Shown here: piece by piece, positions 1-8,996 of the stretch | Layout of the letters: each line of letters starts with the position of its first letter | Position numbering within the stretch: the first letter of the stretch is position 1 | Source of the DNA: JASHPR01 sp963833885 | GTDB lineage: Bacteria > Actinomycetota > Actinomycetes > Streptosporangiales > Streptosporangiaceae | DNA length: 46,665 bases | Reading direction: 5' to 3' | Assembly: GCA_963833885.1 (NCBI GenBank) | Contig: CAWHZU010000020.1 | Span: 1-46,665, forward strand | Made by a program: the position numbers and the translations under genes | Notes under the pieces: generated by a model | Databases searched by the model: none | What the model was told of the DNA's origin: nothing | What the model saw: only the letters and a program-made list of their open reading frames with translations

Positions 1-1
1 G

Positions 2-2197
<2,196 letters not shown>

Positions 2198-2208
2198 TCG
2201 CGATCAGG

Positions 2209-2250
2209 CTGCCGCGTGCCCGGGGCCGCAACGCCCCGGGCACGCGGCAG
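2209..2250. terminator. Strong stem-loop between convergent katG and DUF3291 gene
   Basis: A perfect 17-bp inverted repeat (arms 2209-2225 and 2234-2250, CTGCCGCGTGCCCGGGG) with an 8-nt loop starts 12 bases after the katG stop. It is very GC-rich and has no T-tract, as is common for actinobacterial terminators. It lies between two convergent genes and could serve both strands. Confidence 0.75.
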
Positions 2251-2294
2251 TGTCTGCGGCAGGTCTGGATTTCCTCCGTGCCGTCCTCCGGCCG

Positions 2295-2767
2295 TCAGCC
2301 GCGGCGAACGGCAGGCTCAGCGGGCGCTGAGTACGGCTCGTGGAAGGTGAACGCCAGCGGGGTCGGGCCGTCGCTGCGAATCAGGTCGAGCCGGGACAGG
2401 GCCTCGTCCAGGTCGGGAACGTGGCCGCCGGCACCCACCACAGCACGAGGTGCTGTTCGCCCATCCGGTGGAACCACTCCCGGCGCCTGCGCATGAAGTC
2501 CAGGTGCGGGCCGTTGCGGTACACGAAGTCCCGCAGGGCTTCGAAGCTCTCCCAGACCGACATGTTCACCATGAAGTCGGGACCGCGAGGGCGCAGCGCG
2601 GTGGCGCCGGGCCCGTCGCCGTCCTGCAGCCGCCACACCAGGCCCGGCGTGGCGTCGGCGGCCGCGTTGACCGGCTCGATCCCGGCCATGAAGTCCGCCA
2701 ACTGCGGTGAGTCTGTTGGCGCGCGCACCAGGCCGACGTTGAGCTGCGCGAGGTGGTATCCGGCCAC
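2295..2767 (-). pseudogene. DUF3291 domain protein, interrupted by one frameshift
   Basis: The N-terminal part (YHLAQLNVGLVRAP, then ADATPGLVWRLQ) and the C-terminal part (DLDEALSRLDL, then GPTPLAFTF) are both typical of the DUF3291 family, a ferredoxin-like-fold family of unknown function. They lie in different minus-strand frames. The switch falls within about 2424-2432 in a GGCCGCCGGC run, right after HLVLWWVPA. Adding one base restores a protein of about 157 residues, the usual family length. The GTG at 2767 (VAGYHLAQ) is chosen as start because homology begins there; a TTG at 2803 is in frame. The gene is third in a minus-strand set after a TetR and a COG2345 regulator with very short gaps, so co-transcription is likely. 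Whether the frameshift is real or a sequencing error cannot be decided here. Confidence 0.8.
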
Positions 2768-2805
2768 CGGCCCATCAGACCATCCGCGCCGCGGGCATGT
2801 CAATA

Positions 2806-3483
2806 TCAGTTAGTTTTAGAAGGCGGGACGGTCTCGTGCAGCACGACGCAACAGTCGCCGGGGCGCGGATCCAGCCGGGCCTCCAGCGTCGTCGCGGCGG
2901 CGCCCGCCAGCACCCCCTCCAGCAGGGCGAGGTTCATGCCGCAGATCAGCGGCGGGTAGCGGTCGGCCAGCACGTGAAACGGGCAGTTGCGCAGGCGGGT
3001 GTCGGCGCCGTCCGGGTATGGCTGGTAGCCCTGGTCGGCCAGCTCACGCTCCACCAGCTCGCGATCGGCCTCGCCGGGAGCCTGCCGCCTCGCCGCGCGG
3101 CCAGCCGCCGCACCCCTGCTCCTGGCCGACCGCTGCAGCTGCGGCTCGGCGCCGGTGATGTCGACGACCTCGGCCAGCAGTTCGGCGGCGCGCCGGTAAT
3201 CCCTTGGCGGCACGCTGACCTGGTGCTCGGTCGTTGCCCGCTGGTAGAGCTTGGCCGGGCGCCCGGCCCCCGGCCCGGTTCGCCCGTCCGGCCTGCGGAA
3301 GCTCACGCTCACCAGCCCGGCCTCGGCCAGCCGGTCCAGGTGGAACGCGGCCAGCGTGCGCTGGATGCCGACCGCCTGCGCTGCCTCGTTCCGGCTGACC
3401 CCGTGCGGCTGCAGTGCGACGTACTCGTAGAGCCTGCGCCTGACCGGGTCGTCAAGAACCGCGACGATGCTGATCTCACTCAT
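2806..3483 (-). CDS. COG2345 (ArsR-like, SufR-like) transcriptional regulator with C-terminal cysteines
   Basis: A 225-aa regulator. The N-terminus (residues about 5-75) is a winged helix of ArsR-like type: DDPVRRRLYEYV, then GVSRNEAAQAVG as recognition region, then HLDRLAEAGLVSV and the wing GRPAKLYQ. The C-terminal part carries NCPFH, LICGMN and GDCCVVL, a C-x13-C-x29-CC pattern. In the family that includes SufR such cysteines can bind an iron-sulphur cluster, so redox or Fe-S sensing is plausible but inferred. It follows the TetR gene by 11 bases on the same strand and is followed by the DUF3291 gene, so a three-gene operon is likely. An Ala/Arg-rich stretch at residues about 118-140 is probably a disordered linker. 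KatG is the convergent neighbour, but nothing in the sequence shows a regulatory link to it. Confidence 0.85.
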   Translation of the reverse strand: MSEISIVAVLDDPVRRRLYEYVALQPHGVSRNEAAQAVGIQRTLAAFHLDRLAEAGLVSVSFRRPDGRTGPGAGRPAKLYQRATTEHQVSVPPRDYRRAAELLAEVVDITGAEPQLQRSARSRGAAAGRAARRQAPGEADRELVERELADQGYQPYPDGADTRLRNCPFHVLADRYPPLICGMNLALLEGVLAGAAATTLEARLDPRPGDCCVVLHETVPPSKTN

Positions 3484-3494
3484 TACCCCGAATT

Positions 3495-4139
3495 CTAAAA
3501 CCAGCCAGCGCTGACATGCGGCGAGCGCCGCCTCAGGTGGTGACGCGACGCCTCACCGCCATCCGTGGCCCGCGGCGCGGCGAGCAGGCCGTCGCGGAGC
3601 ACTGCGACGGCCCGCTGCGGGTCTGAGGCCTGAGCGCCGCCTCTGCGCAGGGCGAACATCATGCTCGCGATGATCGTCATGAGGTCGTCGACGCCGAGGT
3701 CATCCCGGATCGCGCCGCTGGCCTGAGCGCGGACAAGCAGGTGCTGGATCCCGCCGCGTATCCGCGCGCCGGTCTCGGCCAGTCCGGCGCTGAGCTCGGT
3801 TCCGGCGCTGGCCAGCGCGTCAACAAGGTCGCGTTTGAGCGCCGCCTCGGCGATGAGGCGGTCGACATAGCCGAGCAGGGCGGCGCCGGGGTCCTGGGCA
3901 TCGCGCAGCGCCCCGGCCTCGTCCGCCAGGCGCTGCAGGCGGTCCTGCAGCACGGCCTCGAACAAAGCCTCCTTGGCGGGGAAGTGGCGGTAGAGCGTGC
4001 CCGGCCCGACCCCGGCACGGCGCGCGATCTCGTCCAGGGACACGGAGAGCCCGTCGGCGCCGAACGCCGCCCTGGCCACCTCGAGCAGCCGCTCCCTGTT
4101 GCGGCGCGCGTCGGAACGCAGCGGCTTCGGGCCGGTCAT
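3495..4139 (-). CDS. TetR/AcrR family transcriptional regulator
   Basis: A 214-aa repressor. Residues about 12-58 form the TetR DNA-binding domain: RERLLEVARAAFGADGLSVSLDEIARRAG, then the recognition segment VGPGTLYRHFPAKEALFEAVL. The rest is the helical ligand and dimerisation domain; the last 20 or so residues are basic and probably disordered. The ATG at 4139 is the first plausible start. It is divergent from the SnoaL-like gene at 4268, and the 128-base gap holds a repeated 16-bp motif that could be its operator. It probably controls both itself with the two genes behind it and the divergent gene. The ligand is unknown. Confidence 0.9.
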   Translation of the reverse strand: MTGPKPLRSDARRNRERLLEVARAAFGADGLSVSLDEIARRAGVGPGTLYRHFPAKEALFEAVLQDRLQRLADEAGALRDAQDPGAALLGYVDRLIAEAALKRDLVDALASAGTELSAGLAETGARIRGGIQHLLVRAQASGAIRDDLGVDDLMTIIASMMFALRRGGAQASDPQRAVAVLRDGLLAAPRATDGGEASRHHLRRRSPHVSAGWF

Positions 4140-4174
4140 CCGCTGCTCGCCTCCCTGGCTGACGGAGTGGAAAC

Positions 4175-4219
4175 GGGGCGCTGTCTCCGGTACGGTCGTA
4201 ACCGGGGCGCGGTCTCCGA
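4175..4219. promoter_or_regulatory. Direct repeat, candidate operator for the divergent TetR
   Basis: GGGGCGCTGTCTCCG at 4175-4189 is repeated as GGGGCGCGGTCTCCG at 4204-4218, 14 of 15 bases identical and 29 bp apart, nearly three helical turns. The pair sits in the intergenic space between the divergent TetR gene and the SnoaL-like gene. A direct repeat is less usual than a palindrome for TetR proteins, so the assignment is tentative. Confidence 0.4.
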
Positions 4220-4267
4220 TTCTAGCCGAGCCCGGTATCCAGCGCTTTCAGGAAGGATCTGCAGCTC

Positions 4268-4729
4268 ATGCCCGCAACTACCGCCAGCCCCCGCGAGACC
4301 GCCGAACGGTTCCTGAGCGCCGCCATCGGCGCTGACCCCGGCGACATGGCCGACTGTTACGCCCCCAGCGTGGTCATTGAGATGCCGTTTGCCGTCGCGC
4401 CGCTCATTCCCGCCAGGGTCGAGACCACCCGCGAGGAACTGCGCGCGCGTTTCCGGGCGGGAACGGCGAGCCGGAGGTACAAGAGCCTGGGCGACGTCGT
4501 GATCCACGAGACCACCGACCCCGGCGTGGTCATCATCGAATACGAACTGCACGGCGAGTTCACCCAGACCGCTGAGCCGTTCTCACTGCGCTTCCTCATG
4601 GTACTGACGATCCGGGACGGCCAGATCGTGCACTCTCGTGATTACAGCAATCCCATAGCGGGTGCCAAGGTAATCGGGCGGCTGCCCGAACTCATCGCCG
4701 CACTCAACACGGACGGCAACGGCCATTAA
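4268..4729 (+). CDS. SnoaL-like (nuclear transport factor 2 fold) protein
   Basis: A 153-aa protein with the NTF2/SnoaL cone fold: an N-terminal helix (SPRETAERFLSAAIGADPGDMADCYAPSVVIEMPF), then long beta strands (DPGVVIIEYELHGEFTQ; FSLRFLMVLTIRDGQIVHSRDYSNP). Members act as small cyclases, isomerases, epoxide hydrolases or ligand-binding proteins, so the substrate cannot be named. The ATG at 4268 has a good ribosome site (AGGAAGG, 4253-4259). It is divergent from the TetR gene at 3495-4139, a common arrangement in which the repressor controls the small enzyme. The homologous region covers almost the whole length and there is no signal peptide. Confidence 0.85.
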   Translation: MPATTASPRETAERFLSAAIGADPGDMADCYAPSVVIEMPFAVAPLIPARVETTREELRARFRAGTASRRYKSLGDVVIHETTDPGVVIIEYELHGEFTQTAEPFSLRFLMVLTIRDGQIVHSRDYSNPIAGAKVIGRLPELIAALNTDGNGH

Positions 4730-4732
4730 CAG

Positions 4733-4930
4733 CTAATTGCTGGGCTGCGGCGTAGCGCACCTGATGTTTGGATTCACGCCCACGTAGTTGAGTGGGCCGG
4801 CGATGACGGTAACCGCGATCGTGCTGGCCCTGCTGCAATTTCCGATGGACCCGTTGTAGTCACCGCGCTGTCCGGCCGCGACGCCACCTATGGCCAGCCA
4901 GATGATGAGAAGCACCGATCCGATGTGCAT
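4733..4930 (-). CDS. Small actinobacterial membrane/secreted protein
   Basis: A 65-aa protein starting MHIGSVLLIIWLAIGGVAAGQRG: one hydrophobic helix (residues about 3-21), then a short polar stretch with one Cys, a second hydrophobic piece (STIAVTVIAGPLNYVGVNP) and a Cys near the end. Small proteins with this GPLNYVGVNP ending recur in actinobacteria and have no known function. The ATG at 4930 is chosen over the in-frame ATG at 4948 because GGAGG lies five bases before it. It is convergent with the SnoaL-like gene, three bases apart. The two Cys residues could form a disulphide outside the membrane; this is inference. Confidence 0.75.
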   Translation of the reverse strand: MHIGSVLLIIWLAIGGVAAGQRGDYNGSIGNCSRASTIAVTVIAGPLNYVGVNPNIRCATPQPSN

Positions 4931-5279
4931 TTGGACCTCCGTCAGCACTGCTGCCCATAAAAAGACGGCTGGTCGCGATCGCCAAGTATTTATCTTGGTC
5001 GGCCACCTATCGGGAAGCTTACCCGCGGGTTACTGTGACGAGCCCGTTGTGCGCGATGCCAGCGCTTTTTCCAGAAATCTGGAAGTAGCCCTGCGGCTGC
5101 AATTCGATTGCGCGCCAGTGCTGCGCGCGATCACCGGCGTCGCGCCCGGCACGCCCGCTGCGCAGTCCTAGGACCATTGGCCGGGTGCCCATCCGGCCGG
5201 CGGCCGATGCCGGGGTGCCCGGCGCGGCCGTAGCGTGCGACCAGGTGCACACGGACGGGCGATCGGGAGGAGCCGGGAC
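4931..5279. other. Intergenic region with two short palindromes
   Basis: About 350 bases with no convincing gene, between the divergent small membrane protein and the quinone oxidoreductase. It is more AT-rich near 4955-5005. It holds CCAAG-N7-CTTGG at 4982-4998 and a perfect TTCCAGA-AA-TCTGGAA at 5069-5084, either of which could be a regulator site. A possible minus-strand promoter for the small protein is TTGGCG (4986-4981 region), an 18-base spacer and TTTATG near 4957. The rest is unexplained. Confidence 0.45.
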
Positions 5280-6254
5280 ATGCTGGTGGTCGAGGTCGGG
5301 GAATTCGGCGGTCCCGAGGTGCTCGTGCCACGGCAGGTGCCCGACCCGGCGCCCGGGGCTGGGCAGGTCGTTGTGCGGGTGGCAGCCGTCGACGTGCTGT
5401 TCGTCGACACGCTGATCCGGTCCGGCCTGGCCGTTGACTTCTTCCCGGTCCGCCCGCCGTACGTCCCGGGCAACGGGGTGGCCGGGCTGGTGAGCGCCAC
5501 CGGGGATGGCGTCGATCCGTCGTGGGCAGGCCGTGCCGTTGTCGCGCGCACGGGCGGCAACGGCGGCTGGGGCGGCTACGTCGAGCAGGCCGTGGTCTCC
5601 GCCAGCGACCTGATCCCCGTGCCCGATGGCCTCGGCCTGCGCGAGGCGGGCGCGTTGCTGCACGACGGCGCCACTGGGGAGAGCCTCCTTGAACGGGCCG
5701 CCGTGCGGTCGGGCGAGTCGGTCCTGGTCACCGCCGCGGCGGGAGGAATGGGCGTGCTGCTGGTCCAGTTCGCCAGCGCGGCGGGTGCACGGGTCATCGG
5801 AGCCGCGCGTGGCGCGCGCAAGCTCGAGGTGGTCCGGGCGGCAGGCGCCGAGCTCGCGCTGGACTACTCCGAGCCCGGCTGGGTCAAGCAGGTGGAGGAG
5901 TTCACCGGGGGCAGCGGCGCGGACGTGGTGTTCGACGGCGCTGGTGGCGCGCTGGGCGGCGCCGCGTTCGGGGTCACGGCCGCGGGTGGTCGCTTCTCAG
6001 CACATGGCGTGTCCGATGGCGGGTTCGCCGCGATCGACCCGGACGACGCGGCCCGGCGCGGGATCACGGTGCACGGCATCCCGCAGCACGAGCCTGCCGA
6101 CCTCCGGCGGCTGGCGGCCAGGGCGCTGGCCGACGCGGCCGCGGGCCGGATCGAGCCGGTCATCGGGCAGACCTTCCCGCTGGAACGGGCGGCGGACGCG
6201 CACGCCGCGCTGGCGGCCCGCACCGCGATCGCCAAGACCCTGCTGCTCACCTGA
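5280..6254 (+). CDS. Zinc-independent NAD(P)H:quinone oxidoreductase (MDR superfamily)
   Basis: A 324-aa medium-chain reductase of the quinone oxidoreductase type. The N-terminal GroES-like domain (MLVVEVGEFGGPEVL, then VRPPYVPGNGVAGLV) is followed by the Rossmann domain with the nucleotide motif TAAAGGMGVLLVQFA at about residues 155-170 and a typical C-terminus (GRIEPVIGQTFPLERAADAHAAL). It lacks the zinc ligands of alcohol dehydrogenases, which is normal for this branch. ATG 5280 is preferred over the in-frame upstream start at 5235 because GGGAGGAG stands before it and homology begins there. It probably reduces quinones or enones with NADPH; the substrate is unknown. The SDR-TetR operon follows with its own operator, so this gene is likely a separate unit. 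Confidence 0.9.
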   Translation: MLVVEVGEFGGPEVLVPRQVPDPAPGAGQVVVRVAAVDVLFVDTLIRSGLAVDFFPVRPPYVPGNGVAGLVSATGDGVDPSWAGRAVVARTGGNGGWGGYVEQAVVSASDLIPVPDGLGLREAGALLHDGATGESLLERAAVRSGESVLVTAAAGGMGVLLVQFASAAGARVIGAARGARKLEVVRAAGAELALDYSEPGWVKQVEEFTGGSGADVVFDGAGGALGGAAFGVTAAGGRFSAHGVSDGGFAAIDPDDAARRGITVHGIPQHEPADLRRLAARALADAAAGRIEPVIGQTFPLERAADAHAALAARTAIAKTLLLT

Positions 6255-6300
6255 CGGCCCGCCACGAAGTCCGGTCACGCTGCCGTGCGACCGCAGGTTG

Positions 6301-6328
6301 CTATCAGACAGACCGATCTGTCTGATAG
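6301..6328. promoter_or_regulatory. TetR-type operator palindrome before the SDR operon
   Basis: Perfect inverted repeat with 12-bp arms, CTATCAGACAGA and TCTGTCTGATAG, around CCGA. It has the size and form of TetR-family operators. It lies 36 bases before the SDR start and overlaps a possible promoter (TTGCTA at 6298-6303 and CTGATA at 6322-6327), so a bound repressor would block RNA polymerase. The likely binder is the TetR protein encoded at 7126-7740 in the same operon, giving autoregulation. Confidence 0.85.
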
Positions 6329-6364
6329 CGTGAAGGCCCGCGACCGGATGCCGAGGAGGACGAA

Positions 6365-7108
6365 ATGCCGGATCAGCAGCGCGATAGCGACGACGGCCCC
6401 CAGCGGGCGCTGGTAACCGGCGCCACGTCGGGCATGGGCCGCGCGATCGCCCAGCAACTCGCCGCCGACGGCCTGCGCGTGATCGTGCACGGGCGGGACG
6501 CAGGTCGCGGCGCGCAGGTGGTCGAGGGGATCGAGTCGGCCGGCGGCCAGGCAAGCTTTGCCGCGGCCGACCTCGCCGATCCGGCGGCCATCAAACGGCT
6601 CGCCGACGCGGCCGGTGAGATCGACGTGCTGGTCAACAACGCCGGGTTCTCCTGGTTTGGCGCGACGGCGGACCTCGAGCCGGACCGGTTCGACGCGCTG
6701 TTCGCCAGCAACGTCCGGGCCCCATATTTCCTGGTGGCGGCGTTCGCACCGGGAATGGCGGCCCGGGGAAGCGGCAGCATCATCAACATCAGCAGCATGG
6801 CCGGCCGGATCGGGCTCGCCGCGGCAGCCGCCTACGGTGCGACAAAGGGCGCGCTCGAGTCCCTGACCCGGGCCTGGGCGGCCGAGTTCAGCCCGAGCGG
6901 CGTGCGGGTCAACGCGGTGGCCGCGGGACCGGTTTACACCGGCGGGGCGGCCGCCGAGCGGACCACCGCGCTCGGTGCCACCACACCGCTGGGCCGAGCC
7001 GGGAGCACGGCGGAGATCGCCGGGCTGGTCAGCTTCCTCGCCTCGCCGCGGGCCAGCTATATCACCGGCGCGGTGCTGGCGGCCGATGGCGGCCGCACGG
7101 CGATCTGA
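6365..7108 (+). CDS. Short-chain dehydrogenase/reductase (SDR)
   Basis: A 247-aa classical SDR oxidoreductase using NAD(P)H. It has the cofactor motif VTGATSGMGRAIA (residues about 18-30), the structural NNAG motif (LVNNAGFSWFG), the catalytic Ser (INISSMAG), and YGATKGALE with the catalytic Tyr and Lys in YxxxK spacing. The C-terminal VLAADGGRTAI is typical. The ATG at 6365 is preceded by GAGGAGGA. It is the first gene of a two-gene operon with a TetR regulator 17 bases downstream, and a perfect operator palindrome lies upstream. The substrate is unknown, but such pairs commonly respond to small lipophilic or toxic molecules related to the enzyme's substrate (inference). The upstream quinone oxidoreductase may belong to the same metabolic context. 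Confidence 0.93.
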   Translation: MPDQQRDSDDGPQRALVTGATSGMGRAIAQQLAADGLRVIVHGRDAGRGAQVVEGIESAGGQASFAAADLADPAAIKRLADAAGEIDVLVNNAGFSWFGATADLEPDRFDALFASNVRAPYFLVAAFAPGMAARGSGSIINISSMAGRIGLAAAAAYGATKGALESLTRAWAAEFSPSGVRVNAVAAGPVYTGGAAAERTTALGATTPLGRAGSTAEIAGLVSFLASPRASYITGAVLAADGGRTAI

Positions 7109-7125
7109 CCGCGCGGCATCCCGAC

Positions 7126-7740
7126 ATGCCAGGGAAGGCAGCCAAGGGCTCCACGCCGCAGGAGCGAAGCGCCGCGGCGCGCGCCAGGCTGCTGGCCGCC
7201 GCCTGCGAGCTGTTCTACGCCGAGGGCGTGCAGTCCGTGGGGATCGACCGGGTCATCGAGCACGCAGGGGTGGCAAAGGCCACGCTCTACAGTGCCTTCG
7301 GCAGCAAAGAAGAGCTGGTCCGCGCCTACTTGCGGGCGCGTCACGCCGCCACGATGCAGCGCATGAGCGACGTGCTCGAGGCTCGGTACCCGACCGCCAG
7401 GGAGCGCCTCGTCGGGGTCTTCGAGGTGCAGGGGCTGTCGTTCACCGACCCCGGGTTCCGGGGCTGCGCGTTCGTGGGCGCCAAGGCAGAGGCCCGGCCC
7501 GGCGGCGCCGTTGACGAGGTCGCCGACGAGTACCGCGCCTGGCTGCACGGCCTGTTCGCCGGCCTCGCCCAGGAAGCGGGCGCGACCGATCCCAAGGGCC
7601 TCGCCCAGCAGCTCGTGCTGCTCTACGACGGCGCGGGGATCAGCGCCTGGCTGGACCGCGACCCCAGTGCCGAAGACGCCGCCCGCGCGGTGGCCGCCGC
7701 GCTGGTCAGCGCCGCTATCCCGGACGCCGCCGACGGGTAA
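7126..7740 (+). CDS. TetR/AcrR family regulator, likely autoregulator of the SDR operon
   Basis: A 204-aa repressor. The DNA-binding domain (residues about 15-65) reads ARLLAAACELFYAEGVQSVGIDRVIEHAG, then VAKATLYSAFGSKEELVRAYL with the usual recognition helix. The ligand domain contains FRGCAFVGAKAEA, a motif common in a TetR subgroup found next to SDR and other oxidoreductase genes. The ATG at 7126 follows the SDR stop by 17 bases, so both are on one transcript. The 28-bp palindrome at 6301-6328 is the best candidate binding site. The inducer is unknown. Confidence 0.92.
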   Translation: MPGKAAKGSTPQERSAAARARLLAAACELFYAEGVQSVGIDRVIEHAGVAKATLYSAFGSKEELVRAYLRARHAATMQRMSDVLEARYPTARERLVGVFEVQGLSFTDPGFRGCAFVGAKAEARPGGAVDEVADEYRAWLHGLFAGLAQEAGATDPKGLAQQLVLLYDGAGISAWLDRDPSAEDAARAVAAALVSAAIPDAADG

Positions 7741-7781
7741 TTCGGTGGCGTGCGGGCGGAGCCGCGGGTGACGATCAACGC

Positions 7782-8705
7782 ATGTTCGGCCAAATCCAGC
7801 CGCTGACCTCGGCTGACCTGCCCGGCTGCCTCGCGCTGGCCCGGGACAGGGGCTGGCTGCCCGAGGAGCGCAAGTGGCGGCTGCTGTTCGACCTCGCCGT
7901 CGTGTACGGCGTGCGGGACCCGCCCGGCGAGCTGGCCGGGGTGGCGGTTCTGACGCGCTACGGCACGGAGTTCGCGGTGATAGGCATGATGCTCGTCGCC
8001 ACCCGGTACGGCGGCCGTGGCCTGGGCCGCGCCCTGATGAACCGCGCGCTGGCCGACGTGGGCGATGCGATCGTGTTCCTGCACGCGACCCCGGTCGGTC
8101 GCCCGCTCTACGAGAAGCTCGGCTTCGTACTGGCCGGAGCGAGCCACACCTACCTCGGCGCGTTCCGGCCTGCCGCCCCAGCGGCCCCGGCGGCCCCGGC
8201 AGCCTCGGCCCAGGCAGCCTCGGCCCCAGCGGCCCGGCCGGCGGCCTCAGCGGCCTCAGCCCCAGCGGCCGCCGAAGGGGGATCACGGCCGGCCGGGCCG
8301 GGGGACCTGATGGCCATCCGCAGGCTCGACGCCCGGGCCAACGGCACCGACCGGGCGCTCCTGGTGCGGCGGCTGCCCGGGTTCACCGAGCAGCTACGCG
8401 TCACCGAGCGGCCCGGCGGCATCACCGGCTACGCCGGCGCGTACCGGGGCGTCGCTTACACCTGCATCGGACCGGTGATCGCCGAGACCGTCGACGATGC
8501 GAAAATCCTGATCGCCGACGTCGCCGGTTCGATCGCCGGGCCGGTGCGGATCGACCTCGGCGACGGCCATCCGCAGCTTCGGGAGTGGGCGGTGGGCCGT
8601 GGGCTCACACCGGGAGCGTCGGCGGCGCTGATGGTGCTCGGCGGCCGGCCGCTGCCCGGCGACCGGGCCCGGTGCTTTGCCCCGCTGATGCGGGCCCTCG
8701 GCTGA
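7782..8705 (+). CDS. GNAT family acetyltransferase with two domains and an Ala/Pro linker
   Basis: A 307-aa protein. Residues 1-125 form a GNAT domain with the acetyl-CoA loop region TRYGGRGLGRALMNRAL and the typical PLYEKLGFV. An Ala/Ser/Pro-rich linker follows (about 128-170), made of short repeated codon blocks. A second GNAT-like domain then begins (GPGDLMAIRRLDARANGTDRA) and ends in PLPGDRARCFAPLMRALG; its acetyl-CoA loop is not evident, so it may be a non-catalytic half, as in other tandem GNAT proteins. ATG 7782 lies 41 bases after the TetR stop with no clear ribosome site. The linker repeats may vary in length between strains. The acceptor substrate cannot be predicted. Confidence 0.85.
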   Translation: MFGQIQPLTSADLPGCLALARDRGWLPEERKWRLLFDLAVVYGVRDPPGELAGVAVLTRYGTEFAVIGMMLVATRYGGRGLGRALMNRALADVGDAIVFLHATPVGRPLYEKLGFVLAGASHTYLGAFRPAAPAAPAAPAASAQAASAPAARPAASAASAPAAAEGGSRPAGPGDLMAIRRLDARANGTDRALLVRRLPGFTEQLRVTERPGGITGYAGAYRGVAYTCIGPVIAETVDDAKILIADVAGSIAGPVRIDLGDGHPQLREWAVGRGLTPGASAALMVLGGRPLPGDRARCFAPLMRALG

Positions 8706-8715
8706 ACCGCACCCG

Positions 8716-8894
8716 GGCCCCACCACGCTAGGGGCTCCGGCGCCACCACGCTCAGGTACCCGGGCCCCACCACACTCAGGTACCCGGACCCCACCACACT
8801 CAGGTACCCCGGCCCCACCACACTCAGGTACCCCGGCCCCAACATTCAGGCGCTCGAGCCCTAACACTCAGGCGCCCCGGCCCCAACGCTCAGG
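8716..8894. repeat. Tandem repeat of 22-24 bp, about 7-8 copies
   Basis: Units of the form CCCCACCACACTCAGGTACCCCGG repeat head to tail from about 8716 to 8894. The middle copies (about 8764-8835) are nearly identical; the last ones are 22 bp and read CCCCAACACTCAGGCGCCCC-like. The array fills the gap between the GNAT gene and the promoter region of the secreted propeller protein. The shared CTCAGG core recurs at constant spacing. No coding role is supported. Confidence 0.9.
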
Positions 8895-8953
8895 AATGGT
8901 TATCAAGCTGTGATCATTGTGCCTCATCCGACTTTCCTGCTTACGGGTCCTAT

Positions 8954-8982
8954 TAGTGGCGCCCGGAACCCGTGCGCCACTA
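8954..8982 (+). promoter_or_regulatory. Hairpin in the leader just before the ribosome site
   Basis: Perfect 9-bp inverted repeat (TAGTGGCGC, 8954-8962; GCGCCACTA, 8974-8982) with an 11-nt loop. It ends two bases before the AGGGGAGGGG ribosome site of the gene at 8997. It could be an mRNA hairpin that tunes translation or a protein-binding site; the TATTAG at 8951-8956 may be a -10 element overlapping its left arm. Confidence 0.5.
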
Positions 8983-8996
8983 CAGGGGAGGGGCCC

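Noticed and set aside
8456..8867. Minus-strand frames with a VPECGG-like repeat over 8716-8894
   Set aside because: The peptide repeat only reflects the 24-bp DNA repeat, whose length is a multiple of three.
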